Source of the DNA: Corinectria fuckeliana
Taxonomy: Eukaryota > Ascomycota > Sordariomycetes > Hypocreales > Nectriaceae
Assembly: GCA_019137255.1 (NCBI GenBank)
Contig: WPDH01000008.1
Coordinates: 372,001 to 436,000, forward strand
Length of the DNA: 64,000 nucleotides
Direction: 5' to 3'
Part shown: positions 22,582 through 31,912 of the stretch, piece after piece
Numbering within the stretch: position 1 is the stretch's first letter
Layout: each line of letters opens with the position of its first letter
The notes under the pieces: generated by a model
Told to the model about the DNA's origin: nothing
What the model saw: the letters and a program-made list of their open reading frames with translations, nothing else
The model's database searches: none
Translations under genes and position numbers: made by a program

Positions 22582-23671
22582 GTTGATTGATTTGTTGGTG
22601 GAATGTGATTTAAGTGTTCTTCTTTATTGTGTAGAATACAGTGTTTGTTTGGTATAATTAAAGTAAAAGTCAACGGTACAGGATGGCCGTCCATGGGCTA
22701 TTTGTAGTTGCATTGGCTTCATTCCAGCGATGACGTCGTAGTCCCCCCTCTCCGAACCGAGACGTAACTAAGCTCAGGATCGCGCGGCCGTGTGGCGCCA
22801 GAGAGAATCAGATGGCCCAAGGTCGCCAGATGTAAGCGTTCGGGATTCCACAGAAGTGAAACCTGGTCGCCGATTGGCCTGTCTGCTAGAGAGAAGCCAG
22901 TGATGGTTGCTGGATGCGGTGATGTTGACGACTCACATGCAGCAGCCCGGAGATGACGTCGCGACGTCACTCGATTGCTTTGCCGATGCGGCCCAGAATT
23001 GCATCCAGGTTTTTAGGCTCCCGTGAGACTCGACTGGTGACTTCTGGGTTCCCGCATCTATGGTTGCACTCGTTTTCTTCGGGAAGGGAGGGCTATCAAC
23101 TGCCTTTGCTAATATGTTACATGTGAGGCCGAAGTGTCAAGGCTACTAGTACTTCAACCAGTAGATATCCAGATGTATCTAATTCGTGTCTACTGAACAT
23201 TCACCCTGCACCTCTTGTTCTGCTGTGTAAGAGAACTCCCTTGGTCAACTGCGATATTCGATTGACTAGATTTGTGTTACATACGTCGTGTCTGTCTTCG
23301 ATACCTTACTTACATAGATACTGCCACATACCTTACCAAATACACAATATGCTCTGCATTTACTCTCTTCTTCACCACCATCCAGTTCTTTTTGGGGCTT
23401 TGATGCTATTCACACATTCAGTGCTAGCATTTAATTCCTGTAACTTTAGACGGTAGCTAGCAGCCAGCAGCCTTTCCGCGGGGGCGATTATACTACCCAA
23501 ATTACATGGAACCTCCATCAGTGGAGGTCAACTCTAGGCTCCATTCTTATTAGGGGAGTGACCCGCTACAACTTGCCTGCAACCCACCCAAGGTGCCCTA
23601 GCTAGGTAGGTACAACGCCCACTGTAGCCAGCAACCACCTACACGACCCCGCTGTAACTGCTGTAGGTGCC
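22582..23671. other. Divergent promoter region (microprotein / RAD1)
   Basis: 1,090 bp separating two divergent genes. CRE-type sites lie in the half nearer the microprotein gene. The rest, especially 23080-23480, is A/T-richer and shows no gene. Confidence 0.5.
22954..22969. promoter_or_regulatory. 16-bp CRE palindrome TGACGTCGCGACGTCA
   Basis: Perfect palindrome made of two inverted TGACGTC half-sites. It is 373 bp upstream of the 61-residue microprotein and about 700 bp upstream of RAD1. A further TGACGTC is at 22731-22737, 150 bp from the microprotein start. CRE sites are bound by Atf1/Sko1-type bZIP factors in fungi; binding here is inferred. Confidence 0.5.
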
Positions 23672-26638
23672 ATGATGGAATCGCATCTCCATGCGCTTCA
23701 CAGCTTCACAACCAGACACCCTCATATCACCAACACAGCTTCCTCCACCAGCACCAGCACGCCGGGGCCCCGCATGTCGACGAATAATGCTCCCCAACCC
23801 GTGAAGCTTTCACTGCCGCTCGTACGCTCGCACATGGTCGCCTTCCTGCTCCGCTAGCTGACTGTTTCCAAGGAGTATCAGCAGACCCTGTTCCAAGAGC
23901 TCCGTGCCGAAGATGAAGTTGTCGTGCTCGCCCGCGGCCTCGGGCTGATGCGCCTCGTCACCAACCTCCTCCACTCATACGATGCGGCTGGGAACAACCT
24001 CATTGTCGTTGTCGGAGCTGATGACCGAGAGAATGGCTGGATTGGCGAGGCGTTGGCCGAGCACGCCGCCATCAGCATGTCCCCTAAGGCGCGTGGGCTC
24101 ACGGTTGTCAATACTGATTTCCAGAGCGTCGGTGCCAGGGAGAAGATGTATACGGGAGGCGGCATATTCAGCATCACATCGCGCATCTTGGTCGTCGATC
24201 TCTTGACGGGCTTGCTGAATCCCGAATCCATCACCGGTCTGGTGCTCCTCCATGCCGATCGCGTTATAGCTACCTCCCTCGAAGCCTTCATTCTGCGAGT
24301 ATATCGACAGAAGAACAAGGTCGGCTTTCTGAAAGCATTCTCGGACAACCCTGACCCGTTTACCACGGGGTTTTCTCCTCTAGCGACCATGATGCGGAAT
24401 CTTTTTCTCAGGAAAGCGTCTCTCTGGCCGAGGTTTCATGTCACGGTCGCGCAGTCTCTCGAGGGAAAGAAAAAGGCCGAAGTGATTGAACTCGAGGTCC
24501 CCATGACGGACTCGATGAGAGACATCCAGAACGCCATCATGGAATGTGTCGAAGTCAGCATCCACGAGCTCAAGAAGGGGAACAGTGGCCTGGAAATGGA
24601 CGACTGGAACATCGATAGTGCCTTGCTCAAGAACTTCGACGTCATGGTCCGCCGACAGCTGGATCCGAATTGGCATCGCGTCAGCTGGAAGACAAAGCAG
24701 ATTGTTAACGACTTGACGGTTCTGAGGACCCTTCTCAACTCCGTTTTGACCTACGATGCGGTCTCATTCCTTCAGCATCTAGATACCATCCATGCCGCGC
24801 ACTCTCCTCCACCAGGGTCGAACCGTCAGACTCAGTCTCCGTGGTTGTTCCTAGATGCTACGCAAACTATCTTTGACACTGCTCGTAGGCGTGTATATTC
24901 GGCAAACACCAAAGCCGCCGCCCACGACGGAAACATCGACTCCCTCCGACCGGTCCTCGAAGAACTCCCCAAATGGGCTTTGATCGCCGAGGTCCTCGAA
25001 GAGATCGACAGAGATCTCTACTTTGAGCCTCCTGCAAAGGACGACTCCAACGGCACCATACTAATCATGTGCTCCAACACGGACATTTGCAGGCAACTCC
25101 GGGACTACCTACAGACGATGCACATTAAGCCCAAGACGGAGAAGAAGGATGATGAAGACGAGGAAGATGCACATAAGCCCTCAGCGGCGTTCATGATGCG
25201 AAGAAAGCTGCGAAACTATCTCAAGTGGAAGAGGCAGTTTGCTCAAGTCAGCGCTACCCTCTTCACTGAGAACCAAAAGGCCCTCAACGGGGCGACAGAC
25301 ACTCGACCCGGCCAGGGAGGGCACAGGGGTGGCAGAGCACCGGCAAACAAGCGGAGGCGCGTCCGTGGCGGCGGCAACATCGGCCAAGCTGTAGGCCGTG
25401 CAGAGAACGGCAGCATCATGCAGTACATTGAGAAGCCGGGAGAGGTGGCCGATCTCATGGCTGAAGTTCAAATCACCGAGGAGGAGGCACAGCAGAAGGA
25501 AGAAATCGTCGCGGATCCTTTGGACAACATGGAGGATTTCTTCCAGGTGTACGAGATGCAAGATCTCGTCGTCGTACACGCCTACGACGGCGACCAAGAT
25601 GAGCATGTCCTGGAGGAGCTGAAGCCGCGGTACATCATCATGTACGAGCCGGATGCGGCCTTCATCCGCCGCGTCGAGGTGTATCGGTCCTCGCACAACG
25701 ACAGGAACGTCAGGGTCTACTTTATGTACTACGGCGGGTCGGTCGAGGAGCAAAAGTACCTGTCGTCGGTCCGGCGGGAGAAGGACGCATTTACGAAGCT
25801 CATCAAGGAGAGGGCCAGCATGTCGCTGGTGATAACGGCCGACCCCACCGAAGACGCCGAGGATGCTTTCCTCCGGACCGTCAACACCCGTATCGCCGGC
25901 GGCGGCAGGCTGGCCGCAACCGCCCAGCCGCCGCGCGTAGTGGTCGACGTGCGGGAGTTCCGGTCATCATTGCCGTCGCTGCTACACGGCCGGTCCATGG
26001 TCATAGTACCGTGCATGCTCACGGTGGGCGATTACATCCTGTCGCCCAACATTTGCGTAGAACGAAAGTCCATCAGTGATTTGATCTCGTCGTTCAAGGA
26101 CGGGCGGCTCTACAGCCAAGCGGAGACGATGTTTCTGCACTACAAGAGCCCGATGCTCCTCATCGAGTTCGACCAGAACAAGTCGTTCACGCTGGAGCCG
26201 TTCGCCGACCTGTCGGGCAGCTTCAGCAGCGTGGCCCCGACCAACGTGTCCTCGGACCTCCAGTCCAAACTAGTCCTGTTGACGATTGCATTTCCCAAGC
26301 TTCGCATCATCTGGTCCTCGTCCCCATACCAGACTGCAGAAATCTTCGAGTCGCTCAAGGCGCAGGAGGAAGAACCTGACCCAATCGCCGCGGTCAGGGC
26401 CGGGCTCGACAAGGACACCAAGGCGGGGGAGCAGGCGTTCAATCAAGAGCCTCAGGAGATGTTGGCAATTGTCCCAGGCGTAACACCGCAGAACATCAAG
26501 ACTTTGGTGCTCGAAACGGAGAATATTCGGGAGGTGGCAAACATGGAAGAGAAGGAACTAGAGCCACTCGTGGGGAAAACTGCAGGGCGGATTATTCACG
26601 GGTTTTTTAATCGTAATATCATGGAGGAAGATGATTAG
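23672..26638 (+). CDS. RAD1: RAD1/XPF structure-specific endonuclease subunit
   Basis: Catalytic subunit of the XPF-ERCC1 type nuclease that cuts 5' to lesions in nucleotide excision repair and acts in recombination; its partner would be Rad10. Exons 23672-23821 and 23873-26638 give 971 residues, or 937 if translation starts at the second good ATG (23774, MSTNNAPQP). Splicing restores LSLPL-EYQQTLFQELRAED, which the family requires. An inactive helicase-like region covers roughly residues 50-560 (LARGLGLMRLVTNLLHSYD and DLLTGLLNPESITGLVLLHA). The ERCC4 nuclease domain is at about 735-875 with VVDVREF, TVGDYIL and the metal-binding CVERKSISDL. A tandem helix-hairpin-helix for dimerisation follows (MLAIVPGVTPQNIKTLV) and the protein ends MEEDD. 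All nuclease motif residues I can check are intact. The 51-bp intron has a GTACGC donor and a ctgac branch. Confidence 0.96.
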
Positions 26639-26905
26639 TAGCACAATCACGGTAAATACAGCGATTGTGAAACAGGAGTTGAATAAAAGCATTCATTGGT
26701 TGTCTGTCATTCGGGAAGCTATGGTAATTCAAGGGGTATTCTTGCGGCCCGGTAACAAGAAGTATTGGGTATTCCAGCGCAAAAGAAAAAAGGAAAAAAG
26801 ACCAATTCAGTTCTCATGATAATTCCGCTCCGCGCTTCCTCGTCCGCCGTGGTATTCATCCTCTCCGCACTCATGCAAACGTCTCCTCAGGAAGGGAGGG
26901 TCCGT

Positions 26906-27198
26906 TTATACCCGGCTCCTTCTATGAGTTCGGGAAGCGTGGCCTCCTCCGCCGTGTCGCTTGCCGCCGCAGTAGCCGCAGGTCAGGAAGCTGATGATGA
27001 TGCCGCAGAAGGCGACGACGCCGCCGATGATGGCCTGTAGGATGCCGCCGATGCCGCTAATGACGGCCATGATGGCTCGGCCGACAGCGCGGAACGCGTC
27101 GCGGATCTGGAAAACGGGAGAGTTAGTCAAGCTGAGGCCGGGCGAGGAAGCAGAGGCCCCGGGGAGAAGAAGCTTACGCAAGAAATGACTCCGCCCAT
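26906..27198 (-). CDS. 73-residue membrane microprotein with N-myristoylation motif
   Basis: Two exons, 27178-27198 (MGGVISC) and 26906-27106, with a 71-bp intron (GTAAGC donor, gactaac branch, CAG acceptor). The N-terminus fits the N-myristoyltransferase consensus: Gly2 and Ser6, with Cys7 available for palmitoylation. Residues about 20-52 are a Gly/Ile/Ala-rich hydrophobic stretch with small-residue spacing (AVISGIGGILQAIIGGVVAF, then CGIIISFLTCG). This could be one or two membrane helices or a hairpin. The tail is basic and Gly/His/Arg-rich (GGKRHGGGGH, ending HRRSRV). From memory, similar small proteins occur in other filamentous fungi, but I know no function. The promoter holds a TATA box and two CRE palindromes, pointing to stress- or development-controlled expression. 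It is convergent with RAD1, 267 bp away. Confidence 0.82.
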
Positions 27199-27384
27199 GA
27201 TGAAGGTGGTGTGCGTGTAAGGTTGTGTGTGTGAAGATTTTGTGTGGTGCAGTAGGGTGTTCCTGGGAACGGTTGTTGAGGTTGCAAAATTTAGGAGTTG
27301 TGGATGTGTGTTTGAGTGTGTGTGACTGTGAGCGTGAAGATGGTATGATTCGAAGACACCTACTCATCCAGCCAGTCCCGCGGC

Positions 27385-27392
27385 TTTATATA
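27385..27392 (-). promoter_or_regulatory. TATA box (TATATAAA) of the membrane microprotein gene
   Basis: Reads TATATAAA on the minus strand, 187-194 bp upstream of the ATG at 27198. That distance is plausible for a short leader. Confidence 0.55.
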
Positions 27393-27528
27393 GGGAAGGC
27401 AGCGCAAACACCCCTGCAATCTCTGCACAACACCTGCCCCCTCCACTTCCAAGCCCGGGCCCGTCACCGGTTCCATGCACACAAACATGAACCGGCAGAA
27501 GTGAAGCAAACACGCTCCCAGCCCGTTT

Positions 27529-27546
27529 CGCCCTGACGTCAGGGCG
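27529..27546. promoter_or_regulatory. 18-bp perfect palindrome with CRE core
   Basis: CGCCCTGACGTCAGGGCG, with the TGACGTCA core at 27534-27541, about 340 bp upstream of the microprotein start and about 140 bp upstream of its TATA box. Full CRE sites are bound by ATF/CREB-type bZIP dimers; the role here is inferred from position. Confidence 0.55.
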
Positions 27547-27976
27547 CTTCCCCCGTAACTTGTTAGCGCCCATCTCGATGCCGCCAAGGGAAAGGAACCC
27601 TGCCCCCAGCCACACGGCGCATTCCTTCCGGGCTCGTCATGTGGCTAGTGCCCTCCCAAAGCCAGCTTTTCCGAGCCGTGTTTGGCCGCGGCGGAATGTC
27701 CATGACGTCTGCGGCTCGCAATGTGGCTGGTTGGGCCCGCTCTGAAAACAAGGCCCGCGAGCCCGTCGACCGTTTGGGTACCCACTTGTTTTCTTGCCAT
27801 CTTGCTGAGTGTCTCGAACTGGCGATCTTACCGCTTCGTTTTATCTTTTTCGCTTTTTTTTTCTTTTCCATCGGGTGCTAAATCACTTGGTGCGTGCCCC
27901 CTTCCCCCTCGTTGGGCGCCGGTGTCATGCATGGTGATGCCAGTTCTGCACGGGTCTAGTATCGACTTCTTGAGTC

Positions 27977-27986
27977 GTGACGTCAC
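27977..27986. promoter_or_regulatory. Second full CRE palindrome GTGACGTCAC
   Basis: Core TGACGTCA at 27978-27985, about 780 bp upstream of the microprotein start and about 340 bp from the MRS2 stop codon, so on position it more likely belongs to the microprotein promoter. Confidence 0.45.
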
Positions 27987-28328
27987 TGGACCATGTCAGG
28001 CTCCCGAACTGTTGATGTCACCACGACGATCGTACAATCCCAGGATGGAAACCAGAACCGATATTGGATTTCTCAATTTGGTGATTGATGGTGTTCTTGG
28101 GTCACGGAGATTTGCAAAGGATCGAGAATGTGTGTGGCTAGTGTATCATCGGGGGGGAAATGCCACTCGTCTACAACCTCATTGAGATGGGTATCTGTAT
28201 CAGCGATACTCTACTGGCGAATCCGGTCGCTGATTGACCCAAGGAATGCCCAATTACATACATGGTACAAGAATGTACACTCCAACGCATTACGCCACTA
28301 CCCCGCCATGCCACTATGCCACGTTTTC

Positions 28329-30091
28329 CTACAGCCACCGTTTCTTGGGCGTCTTCTGCGTGTTGACCCGTCGTAGCATCTCGCGGTTCCTCGAGTCCAA
28401 CAATCCCAGGGCCGTCCGGTCGTCCGGTCCGTAAGTGTGCCCGCCGCGCGGGAGGTGCGGCCTCTCGTCGCTCATCATCTTGATGCGCTGCACTCGCCTC
28501 AACTTGGTGAGGCCGTACCAGCACACGATGAGCGAGATGACCATCGAAGCGCCCGTAACGCCAGAAAACCCCCACCGAGTCTCCTCGATGAAGTTCTCCA
28601 GATTCATGCCGTAAAGGCCTGCGATGAAAGTGCCCATGGCGAGACCCAGTGTCCCAACGCTAAACTTGAGGTCCAGAAGCATCAGAGAGTTGCGGTTGGC
28701 GTCGAGGATGGCACGAGCGCTTGTGGCTTGTTAGCAATTCGAACTGGAACCAAATGGCGAGATCTGGGGAACTTCTTACATGTCTTCCGTGTTTCGAATC
28801 CCCGACACCAGGTTTCCAGCTTCTTGAACAATTTCATCGGTAAGCTTGTGATACGACTCGAGAAGCATCTCCACTTCGGTATGGTCATCCATCCCTCTAA
28901 AGAGATCGTGAGCCTTCTCCGTCAGGTACATGGCCGCCAGATCATCGTCTTCCTCGAGCAATTCCTCAATGGCGTCTCGCACCAGCTTGACCTTCTGCTC
29001 GAAGGTGCTCACCCGCTTTGACAGGATAAGCAGTACGCGCAGCTTCTGCCGGTCGATGTCGTCCTCAAGCTCACTCAGAATATGCATGACAGGCTCGCGC
29101 ACCGACTCGAAGTCAGCCTCGAGTTCCGATGTCACCGAGGTCAAGACGGCTTCGAGTGCCCGAAATTCGTAGGGGAGGAATCCAGAGGTTTGAGAATTCG
29201 TCGAGTTCTTCTGCTGGAGCTTGCCCTGCAGGTCGTACATAAAAGCGGATTGGGGGTAGGACGTTTTGGAGCCGTAGACATCGAAGAGTAGCACACGGTC
29301 GTGTTTGATGAGAACCTTGAGATGCAGCAGGTTCAAGAGGATCGCCGAGGGCCGAACGAGAATATGAGGAAGGTTGGACGAGTCGATCTTTCGCAAGTCT
29401 CGGGGTAACAGGCCGTACTATCCAAGCTTCCGGTCAGCGCCCAACTTTCGACGCATTTGGTTGACAGGAGAGATTCAAGGTTACATACCTTGGCAATGAG
29501 CTCCGTCTTCTTAAACTCGCCGTCCACCAAGATGACCTTTCCATGCTCGTCGACTTCTGTGCAGCGTAGTCGCGGCTCGGACGCAGCCTTGGCCGCCAGC
29601 GAACGACGGTTGCTGAACATGGTCGAGCTGCCGCCAAACTCATCATGGCTAGGTAGATCGTCGGGCTTCAGAGGTTTCGCGCCTTTTCTTGCCGGGCTTC
29701 CCCAAAGGCGCTCCTGCCAGGTCGGCGTAGCCTCGTAGTCGGTGTCGTCCCATTTGAACCACTTTCGCGCGCCAGAGGTCGTGCTGAAGGAGGTTCTAGA
29801 GGCGCCGACCGGGTCTCGGGGGGTTCGCAGTCGTCGTAGGAGAGGCTCCAGGTCGAGAAAGGAGGCCTCAAGGGTCGCAGTCCGGCGGGCACAGGTCGTA
29901 CCAAGGAACCTTGCCTGCTTCTTCGTCGGCAGGTTCGCGGCCCGAGCCCTACTGCAGACAGCCGGGGCAGCTATTGCGTCTGGGACAGTGCCATTCTGAC
30001 TGTTGCAGCTGACGAAGGCTCTCTTGGACTGTGAGCGCAGGAATCGGAGGAGGCCGCGAGAGGGAACCGGGGGGCCCAGAGCGGGGTGCAT
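28329..30091 (-). CDS. MRS2: MRS2-type mitochondrial inner-membrane magnesium channel
   Basis: CorA/Mrs2 family channel that brings Mg2+ into the mitochondrial matrix and supports group II intron splicing in yeast. Exons 29489-30091, 28780-29417 and 28329-28719 give 543 residues. The long N-terminus is basic with few acids, as in a mitochondrial presequence. The matrix domain starts around CTEVDEHGKVILVDGEFKK and runs on across intron 1 as LIAK-YGLLPRDLRKID. The pore is shown by LDANRNSLMLLDLKF, transmembrane helix 1 (about 433-450), the signature GMN at about 451-453 (LYGMNLENF) and helix 2 (about 466-484). A basic tail ends KTPKKRWL. Introns are 71 and 60 bp, with GTATGT and GTAAGA donors and good branch sites (gctgac, gctaac). 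Yeast has the paralogue LPE10; a single fungal gene is closer to MRS2 by architecture. Confidence 0.95.
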
Positions 30092-30752
30092 CACTGAGGA
30101 TACAGCGCGTCAGTGGGAGCACTGGAAGGTTGTCGACATGGGACGAGAGGCGGAAATTGAGTCACTGTTGTGGGCGTCGGTCCCGAGAGCGTCAAAGAAG
30201 TCGGGGGGTTCGAGTTTCGAGGTTTGGAGGAATATTCACTACAATGCATATTCGTAGATAAGTACTAGGTTTGGTTGGTCGTCGGAGCTGCTAGTGCCCG
30301 TACTTGGCCGAGAGGTGCACGGGCCACCTCCAGTATCTGATCTTAGGCACGAAGTGTCGAGCCTCGGAAGCTTGGTTGTTCGATAAAGTAGACGTATTGT
30401 AAATGTAAAAGGTGCATTTTATAATTCAATGAAGACTTCGACAACACTGGTTTACTCTGTAATTACTGGGTCAAGTCACGATATCCCTTTTGCCTCTCGC
30501 AAGACGTCAAGGGTGGAGCAGCCGATAGCGCTATCCTGGTCATCTTTAACTCGGAACTCTTCAGCGAATGCAACTCCACCAAGCTTCGCTCCCCAACTTC
30601 ACACGCTTGCATCCTCCAGAGCCATACATCGCAGACAACGGAAATCGAAAATCCTTTGCTGCATCCACCCACGAGTTCGGAGGCTAGACTCGGGCTGGTG
30701 CAGTTGCTCCCTCCTAAACAGCTTCTTTCTCTTGCTTCCCCTCCTAACAGTT
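30092..30752. other. Divergent promoter region (MRS2 / F-box-like gene)
   Basis: 661 bp. The frame of the plus-strand gene is open upstream to 30429, but that part is low-quality sequence. A branch/acceptor-like ctcctaacag just before the chosen ATG hints at an intron in the leader. No other gene seen. Confidence 0.45.
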
Positions 30753-31912
30753 ATGACCCTCACCCCCATCCGCATCAGAGGCAAACGCAAGTCCAAGGCC
30801 TCCACCACCAGCAACCTGCCGTCCACCCTCCACCATCATCTCAACCTGCCACTTGCAAGGGCCAAGAAGATGAAGCGCTCTCTTTCCACCGTCCTTGCTG
30901 ACCGGCCATCCCGGAATCGTCCATCGCTCGATGCTCTCCCGGCTGAAATCCTCGAGAGAATTCTCCTCTACAGTGCCAACTTGTCGTTGCCTCGCGCTGG
31001 CGTTCACATTGGCGCCAAGCTCTCTGGACGTGTCACCCTCCTTCGACTCTTCATCTGGGCCTTTCACGATACCTGGAATCAGTGGTTCGGTATCCCTGTC
31101 CGGGGCGATGTCGTTTTCGGCCCCGAGATTCAGCATCCCGAACTCAAGATCTGCGACGGAGATCCCGTTCTCCAGGTTTGTCGTCTCCTCAATTCCAGAT
31201 ACTACTGCATCTTAGCAGAACTGTCGTTTGTGGCTAACATCCATCCAAGACGGCCATCTTACAGCTCCCCTGGGTCGATATTGACTTCATCCTTCAGGCG
31301 CAGCAAACTTGGGCGAACAGATACGCCAATGACCGATGGTACCAGCACAGCATCGACTGGGACCTTGACGATGAGGGACTTCCCAGGCATTATCGCGACG
31401 ACAGCCACGACTTTGACGGCGGCTTTGGCCACTTTGACGCTCGCCGTTGCTTCGAGGCCGACTACCGGAAGGCCCTCTCATGGCAGCCCTTTGAAGCCAG
31501 CATCGAGTCCTGGGGCTTCCGGGACATCCACCCGCTCACCCGCATCCCTACCAGCCTCATGACAGGTCCCTGGAACGACGAGCAGCAGCGCCGTCTCCTA
31601 TGGTTCACACGCGGCGGAGCTCTCAATCTCGGCGGGGAGGGCCACGCCCCGTCGCCTCCCTGGGAAGTCCGGATCGAGTTCCTTCGCAACGCCATTGTCA
31701 ACGCCGCCGAGCCCAACGTGCTCGCCTGCAATTGCTTGGTACGCTCCTGGATGTACTTCAACTTGCCCCCGGACATCGTTCGGCAGGAGTTGCAAAAGAT
31801 TCGTCGACGGATCGAGTGGGGAGGTGACACTCCAGTGGGAAGGACAATTCTGCGTGAGGTTGGGAACACGCTGAGCAGCTTTCTCACATTTGTCTTCGAG
31901 GAATATAAATGA
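30753..31912 (+). CDS. F-box-like protein of unknown target
   Basis: Exons 30753-31175 and 31250-31912, joined across a 74-bp intron (GTTTGT donor, ggctaac branch), give 361 residues. After a basic N-terminus (MTLTPIRIRGKRKSKAS), an F-box-like segment starts at about residue 50: RPSLDALPAEILERILLYSA, followed by NLSLPRAGVHIGAKLSG and LLRLFIWAFHDTWNQWFG. Fungal proteins of this type have an F-box joined directly to a helical region rather than to WD or leucine-rich repeats. The spliced second exon begins TAILQLPWVDIDFILQAQQT and continues through an acidic loop (HYRDDSHDFDGGFGHFD) to FVFEEYK. If the F-box works, the protein would link a substrate to an SCF ubiquitin ligase through Skp1; the substrate is unknown. 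Alternative starts are 30429 upstream and the MKRSLSTVLAD methionine downstream. Confidence 0.8.

Larger units (their letters stand above)
27199..28328. other. Promoter region of the membrane microprotein and 3' region of MRS2
   Basis: 1,130 bp. It contains a TATA box, two full TGACGTCA sites, one TGACGTC (27703-27709) and a CCCCT element (27411-27415; AGGGG, the stress-response element core, on the minus strand). No gene is supported. Confidence 0.55.
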
